Shown piece after piece: positions 18,247 to 27,540 of a stretch of DNA of 64,000 bases. The notes under the pieces are model-generated. The model worked only from the letters and a program-made list of their open reading frames with translations, was not told the DNA's origin and did not search any database. Where the stretch lies: NCBI RefSeq assembly GCF_014203425.1, contig NZ_JACHJC010000001.1:558001-622000 (forward strand), in the 5' to 3' direction. Within the stretch, counting starts at the first letter, position 1, and every line of letters starts with the position of its first letter. The position numbers and the translations under genes were made by a program. This DNA comes from Micromonospora echinospora (GTDB taxonomy: Bacteria; Actinomycetota; Actinomycetes; Mycobacteriales; Micromonosporaceae).

Positions 18247-19995
18247 ATGAGCGGCGGGCTCTACCGCAGCGCGAACGCGCACGGCGGCGGCCTGCCGCCG
18301 GACGACGGCGCGACCTTCATCTCCGCCGAGCCGCTGAACCAGCCGGCCGTCGAGGCCGTCGCGCCCCCGCAGGAAGTGGTCGCCGAGACCAGCGCCGCGG
18401 CGAACAGCGCGGTGATGGCCGTCGGCAGCCTGGTCAGCCGGGGTACGGGCTTCATCCGCAACCTGATGATCGGCGCCGCGCTCGGCACCATGGTCGGCGA
18501 CGCGTTCACCACCGCCCAGTTCCTGCCCAACCAGGTGTACGAGTTCCTGCTCGGCGGCGTGCTGACGAGCGTCCTGGTGCCGGTGCTGGTTCGCCGTCGC
18601 AAGATCGACGCGGACCGGGGCGAGGCGTACGCCCAGCGCCTGCTCACCCTCGCCGTGCTGGCCCTGGCCGCGACGGCGCTGATCGCTGTGGTGCTGGCCC
18701 CGGTGCTCACGGCCCTGTACGCGGCCGGCAGCGACGACCCGGCGTACACCACGCTCGTCACCCGGCTGTCCTACCTGATGCTGCCGATGCTGTTCTTCAC
18801 CGGTATCAGCGCGTTGATCGCCGCGGTGCTGAACACCAGGGGGCACTTCGCCGCCCCGATGTGGGCGCCGATCCTCAACAACATCGTCTCCATCGGCACG
18901 TTCGGCCTGTACATCGTCGTCTACAGCGCGAAGGCGCTGCCGCCCGGCGAGGTGGGCTGGGACCGGATCCTGCTGGTCGGCGGCGGCACGCTGCTGGGCG
19001 TGGCGGTGCAGGCGATCGGCCTGCTGCCGGCGCTGCGCAAGGTCGGCTTCCGGTGGAAGCCGCGGTTCGACTTCCGCGAGCTGGGGCTGCGCGAGCTGGC
19101 CCGGCTCGGCGCCTGGATGTTCTGCTACGTCGCGGTCAACCAGCTCGGCCTCTTCGTGGTGGTCAACCTGCTCAACCGGGCCACCGGCGGCGACGGCGAG
19201 AACGCCGGCCTGCTGATCTACAACAACGTCTTCCTGCTGCTGATGATGGCGCACGGCATCATCGCGGTCTCGATCATCACCGCGCTGATGCCGCGGATGA
19301 GCGCGGCCGCCGCCGAGAACCGGTTCCACGACGTCACCGCCGACCTGTCCCGGGGCACCCGGATGGTCACCGCGGTGCTCGCGCCCATCGCGGTCTGCTA
19401 CGCGGTGCTGGCCGCCCCGATCTCGGTGGTGGTGTTCCGGTACGGCGCGTTCACCGGCGACAACGCGGTGGCCACCTCGACGGTGTTGCTGGTGGCGGCG
19501 CTCGGCCTGGTGCCGTTCGCGGTCAGCCAGCTGTTCACCTTCGCGTTCTACGCGCTGCCGGACACCCGTACCCCGGCTCTGATCAACATTCCGGTGGTGG
19601 CGCTGCGCGTCCTGCTCCAGGTGGGCCTGTTCCTGATCTTCTCGAACACGTTCGCGGCGGCCGGGATGATGCTCGGCAACGCCGTGTCGTACCTGGCGGC
19701 GGCGATCATCTCGGCGGTGCTGCTGCGGCCCCGGGTGGGCCGGATCGGGCTCGGCGGGATCATGCGCACGCTCGGCCGGGTGGTAGTGGCGGCGCTCGGC
19801 GCCGCGCTGGTCGGCCTGCTGGTGGTCGCGGTGCTTCCCGGCGACCCGGCGAGCCTGAGCTGGCTCGCCGCCGCGGTCCAGCTGGTGATCGGCGGCGCGG
19901 CGATCGCCGCCACCTACCTCGGGCTCGCCATGGTGCTGCGGATCGGTGAGATCACCGAGGTGGTCGGGATGGTCCGGCGGCGCCTCGGGCGTTGA
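18247..19995 (+). CDS. murJ: Lipid II flippase MurJ (MviN)
   Basis: 582 residues with about 14 membrane helices after a 50-residue soluble N terminus. It flips lipid II across the membrane for peptidoglycan synthesis. NSAVMAVGSLVSRGTGFIRN is the family entry motif and FFTGISALIAAVLNTRG is conserved. GGAGG stands nine bases before ATG 18247. The mycobacterial orthologue is fused to a cytoplasmic pseudokinase and an external domain; here those parts are a separate gene starting 408 bp downstream. Confidence 0.94.
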   Translation: MSGGLYRSANAHGGGLPPDDGATFISAEPLNQPAVEAVAPPQEVVAETSAAANSAVMAVGSLVSRGTGFIRNLMIGAALGTMVGDAFTTAQFLPNQVYEFLLGGVLTSVLVPVLVRRRKIDADRGEAYAQRLLTLAVLALAATALIAVVLAPVLTALYAAGSDDPAYTTLVTRLSYLMLPMLFFTGISALIAAVLNTRGHFAAPMWAPILNNIVSIGTFGLYIVVYSAKALPPGEVGWDRILLVGGGTLLGVAVQAIGLLPALRKVGFRWKPRFDFRELGLRELARLGAWMFCYVAVNQLGLFVVVNLLNRATGGDGENAGLLIYNNVFLLLMMAHGIIAVSIITALMPRMSAAAAENRFHDVTADLSRGTRMVTAVLAPIAVCYAVLAAPISVVVFRYGAFTGDNAVATSTVLLVAALGLVPFAVSQLFTFAFYALPDTRTPALINIPVVALRVLLQVGLFLIFSNTFAAAGMMLGNAVSYLAAAIISAVLLRPRVGRIGLGGIMRTLGRVVVAALGAALVGLLVVAVLPGDPASLSWLAAAVQLVIGGAAIAATYLGLAMVLRIGEITEVVGMVRRRLGR

Positions 19996-20019
19996 CCCCC
20001 TCGGTGACCGAGGGTCAAC
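19991..20019 (+). terminator. Hairpin at the end of murJ
   Basis: GTTGACCC (19991-19998) pairs with GGGTCAAC (20012-20019) around an inner CTCGG/CCGAG stem. There is no T-tract, so it may only be an RNA 3' end stabiliser. Confidence 0.4.
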
Positions 20020-20045
20020 GAGGATCACCAGCCTGGGGATACGGC

Positions 20046-20097
20046 TGTGGATAACTTGGAATTCCCCCGTCCACTGGGCCTCTCGGCCTGTGGACAA
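20046..20097. promoter_or_regulatory. Two perfect DnaA boxes between murJ and the pseudokinase gene
   Basis: TGTGGATAA at 20046-20054 and TGTGGACAA at 20089-20097, both in the same orientation, are exact reverse complements of TTATCCACA and TTGTCCACA. They lie in a 408-bp gap about 22 kb left of oriC. The rest of the gap shows no gene. Confidence 0.65.
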
Positions 20098-20403
20098 CCA
20101 ACCGTAAGGACGAGGGAGCGCAGGCCGGAGTGGGGAAACCACCCGGGCGGCACACCGGTACGCCCCTGTGCCGCCTCCTTGCCGTCAACCTTTAGATTGG
20201 CGGTGCGTGTCCGGCTCGCCCACCGGGTCGGCGGGCGGCCCGGCCGGGGCCCGTGGTTGTCTGGCTTCCGGCCGGTCACAGCGGGAAGATGACATGTCGG
20301 AGAACCGGGCATCCCGGGTAAGGTCGCTCTCGACGGGTACGACCGGGTCGACGCGGCTGTCGAGCCGGCCGGCCGTTCCACCGAAGGCAGAGCGGGAAGC
20401 CAC

Positions 20404-22014
20404 ATGCCCAGCAGCACGGGTCCATCGATCGACACGATCACCGAGGGAGGACGGGTGACCCAGGTCGGCGAGGGTCAGGAAGCGGAGGAGACCTCTCCTG
20501 CGGTCGCGACCTTCGGTGCTCCCACGGTCGGTGAGCTGCTCGCCGAACGGTACGAGCTGGTCGAGCACATCAACAACGACAGCGCCGGCCGGCTGGTCTG
20601 GCGCGGCGTCGACGTGGTGCTCCGCCGTCCCGTCGCGGTGATCCTCCGCTACCCGGGTGGCGACTCCGCCACCGAGATGCTTCAGGCCGCGGTCGCCGCG
20701 AGCCGCGTCATCCACCCCAACCTGGTCGGCGTCTACGACGCGATCGACGAGGACGACCGTGCCTACGTGGTCCGCGAGTGGGTCGACGGGCAGTCGCTGC
20801 GCGAGCTGGTCGCCGCCGGCGGGCCGTTCGACCCGGCCCGGGCCACGGCGATCGGCAACGCCGTCGCGAGCGCCCTCGCCGCCGTGCACGCCACCGGCAT
20901 GGTGCACGGCAACGTGCACCCCGGCACCGTGATGGTCAGCGACGACGGCCGGGTGGTCCTTGCCGACGCGCGTACCGACGGGGCGGACAGCCAGCAGAAC
21001 GACCTGCGTGCGGTCGGCGGGGTGCTCTACTTCGCCCTGACCGGGCACTGGCCGCACGGCGAGGCCCCGCTGCACGGCGCCACCGCCGGGCACGGCCGCG
21101 CCGCCCTGCCGGACGCGGTCCGGGACGCCGCCGGCGCCATCGCCGCGCCCCGGCAGGTGCGTGCCGGCGTGCCGGCCTACCTCGACGACCTGACCATGGA
21201 CCTGCTCGACCAGGAGATCGACCCGCCGGCGTCGGACGTGCTGGCCGCCGAGCTGAGCCGGCTCGACATCCCGGCCGACGAGCAGTTCCTGGAGCAGGCC
21301 GGGCCGCTGCGTTTCACCGCCGAACCCGGCGAGGAGCCCTCGCCGCTGGCCGCGGCCGGCGGGCGCAAGGTCGCCATCGGCATCGCCGGCCTGCTGGCTG
21401 TCGCTCTGGTCGGGCTGCTCATCGGCATCAACGCGCTCGGTGGCGAAGACGGTGACAAGGAGCCGGTCGCCCAGCCGTCGAACAGCGCGCCGGCCAGCGC
21501 CGGAGGTGGCGACGAGCCCGCAGCGCAGGTCCGCAAGCTGACCATCCAGGACGTACGGATCATCGACCCGGACGGCGACCGCGCGGAGGTGCGCAACGCC
21601 GAAAAGGTCATCGACGGCGACGACGACGAGGGCTGGGAGACCAACACCTACCGGACGAACGCCAAGTTCGGCGGCCTCAAGAAGGGCATGGGCGTCTGGA
21701 TCGACCTGGGCGCCCCGCACACGATCAAGCAGCTGGAGGCGACGCTGTCGGCCACCGGCGCCACGGTCGAGCTGCGCGCCGGCGTCCGCGGCGACTTCCC
21801 GTCCAGCTCCGCCGGCGACAAGCAGCTCGTGAACGCCTACTCGACGCTGATCGGGCCGCCGAACGAGAACGGCGGCACGAAAATGATCTTCGACAATTTC
21901 GACGCCGACAAAAAGTACCAATACCTCCTCTTCTGGATCACCAAGCTGCCCGTGAAGGACAGCGGCACCACCTGGAAGCTCGGCGTCCAGGAGATCACGG
22001 TCCAGGGCTCGTGA
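20404..22014 (+). CDS. Membrane-anchored pseudokinase with external discoidin-like domain (MviN partner)
   Basis: 536 residues. Kinase-fold residues 50-290 lack the catalytic set: the VAIK lysine position reads VAVI (77-80), HRD reads HGN (168-170) and DFG reads ADA (187-189). A juxtamembrane stretch is followed by a membrane helix at about 322-344 and a Ser/Ala-rich linker. An external jelly-roll-like domain with VWIDLGAPHTIKQLEAT follows, as in discoidin-type binding modules. In M. tuberculosis the same domains form the C-terminal half of MviN, where PknB phosphorylation recruits FhaA. I infer the same role from order and domains. GTG 20455, with GGAGG four bases upstream, is a credible alternative start. 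Confidence 0.88.
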   Translation: MPSSTGPSIDTITEGGRVTQVGEGQEAEETSPAVATFGAPTVGELLAERYELVEHINNDSAGRLVWRGVDVVLRRPVAVILRYPGGDSATEMLQAAVAASRVIHPNLVGVYDAIDEDDRAYVVREWVDGQSLRELVAAGGPFDPARATAIGNAVASALAAVHATGMVHGNVHPGTVMVSDDGRVVLADARTDGADSQQNDLRAVGGVLYFALTGHWPHGEAPLHGATAGHGRAALPDAVRDAAGAIAAPRQVRAGVPAYLDDLTMDLLDQEIDPPASDVLAAELSRLDIPADEQFLEQAGPLRFTAEPGEEPSPLAAAGGRKVAIGIAGLLAVALVGLLIGINALGGEDGDKEPVAQPSNSAPASAGGGDEPAAQVRKLTIQDVRIIDPDGDRAEVRNAEKVIDGDDDEGWETNTYRTNAKFGGLKKGMGVWIDLGAPHTIKQLEATLSATGATVELRAGVRGDFPSSSAGDKQLVNAYSTLIGPPNENGGTKMIFDNFDADKKYQYLLFWITKLPVKDSGTTWKLGVQEITVQGS

Positions 22015-22057
22015 CCCGTCGGCCGCACCCGCCGCGCCACCTCCGCCGGATGTGGTG

Positions 22058-22792
22058 ATGGCGGATCGCGGCGGGCGTACCCCGGACGCGGCGACCGGCG
22101 TCGGCCCGCAGCCCGGCCGCTCCGACCTGGACCTGCTCCGGGCCCACGTGGAAGGCGACCGGGACGCGTTCACCGACCTGTTCCAGCGGCACCGTGACCG
22201 GCTCTGGGCGGTGGCGCTGCGCACGATCGGCGACCGTGAGGACGCCGCCGACGCCCTCCAGGACGCCATGCTCTCCGCCCACCGCGCCGCCGCCCGGTTC
22301 CGGGGTGACTCGGCGGTCACCACCTGGCTGCACCGGATCGTGGTGAACGCCTGCCTGGACCGGATCCGGCGGCGGCAGACCCACGCCACCGTCCCGCTGC
22401 CGGACGGGGTGCACACCGACGGCGAACCGGGCCGGCACACCGGCGGGCGGGAACCGGCCGCGCCGTCCCGCGACCACGACACCGCGCTCGTGGTCCGGCA
22501 GGCCCTCGCGGCGTTGCCGGCGGAACAGCGGGCCGCGCTGGTCCTGGTGGACGTCCAGGGCTATCCGGTGGCCGAGGTGGCACTGATGCTCGGCGTCGCC
22601 GAGGGGACTGTGAAGAGCCGGTGCGCCCGGGGTCGGGCGCGGCTCGCCGTCCGGCTCGGGCACCTGCGGACCGGCTCCGACTCCCCCGCGGCCGACGTGC
22701 CGCGGGTCACCTCCGGGAACCGACGGGGCCCCGAGGGCGTCGGATCCTCGTCGGGAGCGTCCCGTCAGGCCGTCAGCCAGGAGGAGCCGTGA
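22058..22792 (+). CDS. sigM: ECF sigma factor SigM
   Basis: 244 residues. Region 2 shows DRDAFTDLFQRHRDRLWAVA, and DREDAADALQDAML is typical of SigM. Region 4 shows ALPAEQRAALVLVDVQGYPV then VAEVALMLGVAEGTVKSRCARG. The C-terminal 40 residues are an unstructured tail. The murJ-pseudokinase-sigM-anti-sigma-trxB-trxA order matches mycobacteria and Streptomyces. ATG 22058 follows two in-frame GTGs, and the ribosome site is weak. The stop overlaps the next GTG by 4 bp. Confidence 0.9.
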   Translation: MADRGGRTPDAATGVGPQPGRSDLDLLRAHVEGDRDAFTDLFQRHRDRLWAVALRTIGDREDAADALQDAMLSAHRAAARFRGDSAVTTWLHRIVVNACLDRIRRRQTHATVPLPDGVHTDGEPGRHTGGREPAAPSRDHDTALVVRQALAALPAEQRAALVLVDVQGYPVAEVALMLGVAEGTVKSRCARGRARLAVRLGHLRTGSDSPAADVPRVTSGNRRGPEGVGSSSGASRQAVSQEEP

Positions 22793-23748
22793 CTTCCCGG
22801 GAGTTCAGCGAGGTCGACCACGACCTGCTCGCCGACTACCTCGGCGGGGCGCTGGACGGCACCCCCGAGCAGGCGACAGTGGCCCGGCTGGTCGAGCAGG
22901 ACCCGGCGTGGCGGGTCGCGTACGAGACGCTCGCCGAGGCGGTCGACCTGGTACACGCCGACCTGGCCGGCTGGGCGGCGGCGCCCGCGCCGGAGATGCC
23001 CGTGGCGGTGGCCGACCGGATCACGGCGGCGCTCGCCGGAGCCGGGCCCGCGCCCGGTCCGGCCGCGCTGCGCGACGGTACGCCCGTCGTACCGGCTCAG
23101 GCCGGCGGCGCGTCCCGCCCGCCCGGCACCGCGTCGCGTCCCGATCGGCACAGCGGCCCCGGTCGTCGTCCCCGGCGCTGGGCCCGGATCGCCGGCCCGG
23201 TGGCCCTGGCCGCGGCCTCGGTCGCGGCGGTCGGGCTCGGCGTCGGCCGGCTGGCCGACCTGGGCGACGGCGGTACGGCCGACCGCGCGGCCGGGGAGGC
23301 GGCGCCGATGGCCGCCGCCGCGCCGTACCGGACCACCGGACCGGCCCTGCGCAGCGGCACCGACTGGACGCCGGAACGCCTCGCCGCCGACCGGGTGCCC
23401 AGCGGGGCGAAGTCGATGCCGCAGGACATGGCCGGTCCCTCCGGCGCGGGGCGGGAGAACGGCCCGGAGATACCCCTGTCCAGCGACAAGTACCGCGTCA
23501 GCGCGCTCGAGCTGGACCGGCTGGCCCGGCCGGAGACGCTCGCCGCGTGCCTCACCGCGATCGGCGCGGAGCACGGCGCGACCCCGCTCACCGTCAACAT
23601 GATCGACTACGCCCGGTACCAGGGCGCTCCGGCGCTCGTGGTGACGTTCGCGGACGCGACCGGCGCCCGCTGGGGCTGGGCGAGCGGGCCGAAGTGCGGC
23701 GTACCCGGGTCCGGCGCGGACACGCGCTTCCGTACGCGGGTAGGGTGA
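22789..23748 (+). CDS. Probable anti-sigma-M factor, single-pass membrane protein
   Basis: 319 residues from GTG 22789, which overlaps the sigM stop and has CAGGAGGA upstream. Residues 1-85 (DHDLLADYLGGALDGTPEQATVARL) look like a short anti-sigma domain that begins with the usual acidic helix. A linker leads to one membrane helix near 135-155 and an external domain to the end. The external C-terminal part, with an ETLAACLTAIG stretch and a late Cys, has no function I recognise. It is placed like mycobacterial RsmA (Rv3912). Confidence 0.75.
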   Translation: MTSREFSEVDHDLLADYLGGALDGTPEQATVARLVEQDPAWRVAYETLAEAVDLVHADLAGWAAAPAPEMPVAVADRITAALAGAGPAPGPAALRDGTPVVPAQAGGASRPPGTASRPDRHSGPGRRPRRWARIAGPVALAAASVAAVGLGVGRLADLGDGGTADRAAGEAAPMAAAAPYRTTGPALRSGTDWTPERLAADRVPSGAKSMPQDMAGPSGAGRENGPEIPLSSDKYRVSALELDRLARPETLAACLTAIGAEHGATPLTVNMIDYARYQGAPALVVTFADATGARWGWASGPKCGVPGSGADTRFRTRVG

Positions 23749-23924
23749 AAACGCGGTCATCACGCATGTCCCGCCACGTGACCTGACCCACCGGATGACC
23801 GGCTCGGGAATCCCCGCTTCGTACGATGACGTTCTGCAAGTCAGGCGCCGGCGCCGCTGAGCCGTCGGCACTCGGGATCGACATCGGTGCGGCCGGTGAC
23901 GAACACACACATCGGGAGACGGCA

Positions 23925-24878
23925 GTGGACGAGGTCCGCAACCTGATCATCATCGGCTCCGGTCCGGCCGGCTACACGGCTGCGGTCTACGCCGCACGCG
24001 CCAACCTGAAGCCGCTGGTGATCGAGGGCGTGCAGTCGGGTGGCGCGCTGATGACCACCACCGAGGTGGAGAACTTCCCCGGTTTCGCCGACGGCATCCT
24101 CGGCCCCGAGCTGATGGACAACATGCGCAAGCAGGCCGAGCGTTTCGGCGCCGAGTTCCTCACCGACGACGTGACCCGCGTCGAGCTGAAGGACACCGGC
24201 GAGATCGGCTCCGACGCGGTGAGCACCGTGTGGGTGGGCGAGACCGCGTACCGTGCCCGCGCCGTCATCCTCTCCACCGGCTCCGCCTGGCGGCCGCTCG
24301 GTGTGCCCGGCGAGCAGGAGTACCTCGGCCACGGGGTGTCGTCCTGCGCCACCTGTGACGGCTTCTTCTTCCGCAACCAGCACATCGTGGTGGTCGGCGG
24401 CGGCGACTCGGCGATGGAGGAGGCCAGCTTCCTCACCCGGTTCGCCGAGTCGGTGACCATCATCCACCGCCGCGACTCGTTCCGCGCCAGCAAGATCATG
24501 GCGGACCGGGCGCTGGGCAACGAGAAGATCAAGGTCGAGTGGAACTCCGTGGTCGAGGAGATCCTCGGCGACGACGGCAAGGTCAACAGCGTGCGGGTAC
24601 GCAACGTGCACACCGGCGAGAGCAAGGTGCTCGACGTCACCGGCGTCTTCGTGGCGATCGGTCACGACCCCCGCAGCGAACTGTTCCGCGATCAGGTCGA
24701 GCTCGACGACGAGGGGTACGTGAAGGTCGAGGCGCCGAGCACCCGTACCAGCGTGCCGGGCGTGTTCGCGGCCGGTGACGTGGTCGACCACACCTACCGG
24801 CAGGCCATCACGGCGGCCGGCACCGGCTGTGCCGCCGCGCTGGACGCCGAGCGCTTCATCGCCACCATCCAGGGCTGA
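23925..24878 (+). CDS. trxB: Thioredoxin reductase
   Basis: 317 residues from GTG 23925, preceded by GGGAGA. It passes electrons from NADPH through FAD to thioredoxin. [10 protein letters not shown] is the FAD-binding loop, C141-A-T-C144 is the redox-active pair, and [10 protein letters not shown] is the NADPH-binding loop; GVFAAGDV is near the C terminus. It precedes trxA by 38 bp and is likely in one transcript with it, plausibly under SigM control. Confidence 0.97.
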   Translation: MDEVRNLIIIGSGPAGYTAAVYAARANLKPLVIEGVQSGGALMTTTEVENFPGFADGILGPELMDNMRKQAERFGAEFLTDDVTRVELKDTGEIGSDAVSTVWVGETAYRARAVILSTGSAWRPLGVPGEQEYLGHGVSSCATCDGFFFRNQHIVVVGGGDSAMEEASFLTRFAESVTIIHRRDSFRASKIMADRALGNEKIKVEWNSVVEEILGDDGKVNSVRVRNVHTGESKVLDVTGVFVAIGHDPRSELFRDQVELDDEGYVKVEAPSTRTSVPGVFAAGDVVDHTYRQAITAAGTGCAAALDAERFIATIQG

Positions 24879-24916
24879 GAGTTCGACGAGCAAGGTTCGG
24901 AGGAGGAGAGTTCATA

Positions 24917-25240
24917 GTGGGAGCAACCAAGGCGGTCACTGACGCGAGTTTCGTCAGCGACGTGCTGCAGTCCGACAAGCCGGTCCTGGTCGACTTCTGG
25001 GCGGAGTGGTGCGGCCCGTGCCGCAAGGTCTCGCCGCTGCTGGAGGAGATCGCCGGCGAAATGAAGGACCAGGTCACCATCGTCAAGCTCAACATCGACG
25101 AGAACCCGGAGACGGCGCGCGCCTACCGGGTGATGTCGGTGCCGACGCTGACGATCTTCAAGAACGGCCAGCCCGTCCAGTCGATCGCCGGCGCCAAGCC
25201 GAAGGGCGAGTTGCTCAAGCTCATCGAGTCGGCGCTCTGA
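24917..25240 (+). CDS. trxA: Thioredoxin
   Basis: 107 residues from GTG 24917 with GGAGGAGGAG upstream. It has the WCGPC active site (W31 to C35) and the cis-proline region SVPTLTIFKNG. It reduces cytosolic disulphides using TrxB. The gene ends 16 bp before a strong hairpin terminator. Confidence 0.97.
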   Translation: MGATKAVTDASFVSDVLQSDKPVLVDFWAEWCGPCRKVSPLLEEIAGEMKDQVTIVKLNIDENPETARAYRVMSVPTLTIFKNGQPVQSIAGAKPKGELLKLIESAL

Positions 25241-25255
25241 GCCGTACCGACAGCG

Positions 25256-25302
25256 CCGGAACCCCCGTCACCCAGCCCGGGTGACGGGGGTTCCGGCTTT
25301 CC
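25256..25302 (+). terminator. Rho-independent terminator after trxA
   Basis: An 18-bp perfect stem (25256-25273 with 25279-25296), loop AGCCC, followed by CTTTCC. It separates trxA from cwlM. Confidence 0.85.
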
Positions 25303-25404
25303 TGACCTGCATGAACACGAACCCGCTGGGTACCGGTCACGGTACGCTCCGTAAGCATCCGTCGGAGTTCCGGTCCTGCCAACGTCCGTGCATAGGGGGT
25401 CGTC

Positions 25405-26565
25405 GTGCATCCGATCCGACCCGGTGACCAGGGACCGGCGGTGGCCGAGATCCGTACCGTGCTCGTCGGCCTGGAGCTTCTCCCCGCCGACAGCGGGGGC
25501 GACGACTACGACGCCGAGACCGAACGCGCGGTCCGGGCGTTCCAGCAGTCCCGCGGCCTCAGCGTCGACGGGCGCGTCGGCGCCGAGACCTGGCGGGCGC
25601 TGGACGCGGCCCGCTGGCGGTTCGGCGCCCGCGCGCTCTTCCACGCCGTACCCGAGCCGATCACCGGCGAGGACGTCCGCTCGCTCCAGGAACGCCTGCT
25701 GGAGATGGGGTACGACGTGGGACGCGCCGACGCCATCTACGGCATCCGAACCTCCCGCGCGGTGGCCCAGTTCCAGCGGGAGATGGGACTGAAACCGGAC
25801 GGGTCGTGCGGGCCGCACACCGTCAACGCGCTGCGCCGCCTCGGCCGCAAGGTGGTCGGCGGGCGCCCGCAGTGGCTGCGCGAGTCCGACGCCATCCGGC
25901 AGGCCGGACCGGAACTCGTCGGGCGGACCGTGGTGATCGACCCGGGGCACGGGGGCACCGACCCGGGCGTGGTGGTGCCCGACGGCACGCTGCGCTGGAC
26001 CGAGGCGGACCTCGTGCACGACCTCGCCAGCCGGCTGGAGGGGCGGCTCGCCGCGGCCGGTGTACGCGTGCAGCTCACCCGGGGCCCGTCGCCCGCGAGC
26101 TGCCTGCCCGACGACGACCGGGCCCAGCTCGCCAACTCTCTCGGCGCCGACGTGTTCATCTCGCTGCACACCGACCACCACGCCAACCCGGCCGCCGAGG
26201 GGGTGGCCACCTACCACTACGGCACCGACAACGGCGTCACGTCGGCGACCGGCGAGCGCCTGGCCGGGCTGGTGCAGCGGGAGATCGTGGCCCGTACCGG
26301 GCTGCGCGACTGCCACACCCACGCCAAGGCGTGGGAACTGCTCCGGCTCACCCGGATGCCCGCGGTACGCGTCGAGGTCGGCTACCTGACCTCCCCGGAC
26401 GACCGGGCCCGGCTGGTCGACCCCCGGTTCCGGGACCGGGTGGCCGAGGCCATCGTCGCCGCGGTGCAGCGGATGTACCTGCCGATCGAGCGGGACGTGC
26501 CGACCGGCTCGATCGACGTGACCGAACTGCGGGCGGTGCTCGCCGCCGGCACCGTCGTCGACTGA
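25405..26565 (+). CDS. cwlM: CwlM-like N-acetylmuramoyl-L-alanine amidase / MurA regulator
   Basis: 386 residues, GTG start behind AGGGGG. Two peptidoglycan-binding repeats cover about 1-70 and 82-148 (AVRAFQQSRGL, AVAQFQREMGL). An amidase_3 domain follows, with IDPGHGG, WTEADLV, SLHTDHH and RVEVGYL giving the zinc His-Glu-His set and a catalytic Glu, all present. No signal peptide is visible, so it is probably cytoplasmic as in mycobacteria, where phosphorylated CwlM activates MurA. The trxA neighbour and absence of a signal peptide support CwlM over a secreted hydrolase. Confidence 0.88.
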   Translation: MHPIRPGDQGPAVAEIRTVLVGLELLPADSGGDDYDAETERAVRAFQQSRGLSVDGRVGAETWRALDAARWRFGARALFHAVPEPITGEDVRSLQERLLEMGYDVGRADAIYGIRTSRAVAQFQREMGLKPDGSCGPHTVNALRRLGRKVVGGRPQWLRESDAIRQAGPELVGRTVVIDPGHGGTDPGVVVPDGTLRWTEADLVHDLASRLEGRLAAAGVRVQLTRGPSPASCLPDDDRAQLANSLGADVFISLHTDHHANPAAEGVATYHYGTDNGVTSATGERLAGLVQREIVARTGLRDCHTHAKAWELLRLTRMPAVRVEVGYLTSPDDRARLVDPRFRDRVAEAIVAAVQRMYLPIERDVPTGSIDVTELRAVLAAGTVVD

Positions 26566-26593
26566 GCCCGCTCAGTTGGTCGGCTGGCCCTGC

Positions 26594-27259
26594 TCAGCTG
26601 GTCGAGCGGGTGGCCGGCGCCGGCCGGACCGGCCGCAGCAGCGTCTCCGGGCTCATCGAGCCGAGCAGCTTCTCCAGCGCGTACTCCACGTCCGACTTCC
26701 AGCTCAGCGCCGTACGCAGCTCCAACCGCAGGCGCGGGTAGCGCGGGTGCGGCCGGACCGTCTTGAAGCCCACCGACAGGAAGAAGTCGGCCGGCGCCAC
26801 GCAGGCGCGGGCCGGGTCGTCCGCGTCGTCGCCGAACTTCGCGTCGCCGAACGCCTCGATCGCCTTGATGCCGCGCTTGGTCAGGTCGCGGGCCACGCCC
26901 TGGACCAGCATCCGGCCCAGGCCGCCGTCGGCGAAGGCGGGCACCACGTGCGCCGTCATCAGCAGCGCCGCGTCCGCCGAGACCGGCGAGGTGGGAAACG
27001 CCATCGAGCGCGGGACGTACGCCGGCGGCGCGTACATGACGAACCCGGCCGGCATCCCGTCGACGTAGACGAGCTTGCCGCAGGAGCCCCATTCCAGCAG
27101 CGTCTGGGAGACCCACGCCTCCTTCTCCAGGCCCGGGTCACCGGCCGCGCAGGCCCGCTCCGCGGAGACCGGATCCAGCTCCCAGTAGACGCAGCGCCGG
27201 CACGATCGAGGCAGGTCCTCCAGCGTGTCCAGGGTCAGGCTGACCAGACGTCGCGACAT
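26594..27259 (-). CDS. GNAT-family acetyltransferase
   Basis: 221 residues. The GNAT fold is seen in LVYVDGMPAGFVMYAPP and in GLGRMLVQGVARDLTKRGIKAIEAFG, the acetyl-CoA pyrophosphate loop and following strand. An N-terminal CRRCVYWELD is probably a metal or structural motif. A GNAT-like gene in this place, convergent with cwlM, also occurs in mycobacteria. The substrate is unknown. It converges on cwlM with 28 bp between. Confidence 0.75.
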   Translation of the reverse strand: MSRRLVSLTLDTLEDLPRSCRRCVYWELDPVSAERACAAGDPGLEKEAWVSQTLLEWGSCGKLVYVDGMPAGFVMYAPPAYVPRSMAFPTSPVSADAALLMTAHVVPAFADGGLGRMLVQGVARDLTKRGIKAIEAFGDAKFGDDADDPARACVAPADFFLSVGFKTVRPHPRYPRLRLELRTALSWKSDVEYALEKLLGSMSPETLLRPVRPAPATRSTS

Positions 27260-27540
27260 GAGCGCACCCCACCAATAGGCTCGGAGCGCCGGTGTGTCCC
27301 GCGCCCTCCTGCTCCCGACGAGCGATCGTACGCTTCCGCCCGGCGCTGCGGGAGTGGACGCGCGAACCCCTGCCCGGAAGGCGGACGCCCGGTCCGGGAT
27401 GTGGACGTGTCCACACGGCGGGTACCGCTACCGTCACGACGGACTACGATCGACCAACCGGCCCCCGCCGCCAATGTCTGTCGGCATCGCGGGTACCACA
27501 CCGGGCGGCAGCCCCGCCGACACCCGATCGAGGTGATGTC

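Noticed and set aside
18127..20142. Minus-strand 671-codon frame opposite murJ
   Set aside because: His/Gln/Arg-rich without domains; it is the shadow of murJ.
20185..22482. Minus-strand 765-codon frame opposite the pseudokinase gene
   Set aside because: Shadow frame; no motif, and it would overlap sigM and the DnaA-box gap.
27404..27420. GTGTCCACAC, a DnaA-box-like palindrome upstream of the aminotransferase gene
   Set aside because: It matches only part of the nonamer (GTGTCCACA) and stands alone, so chance is the simpler explanation.
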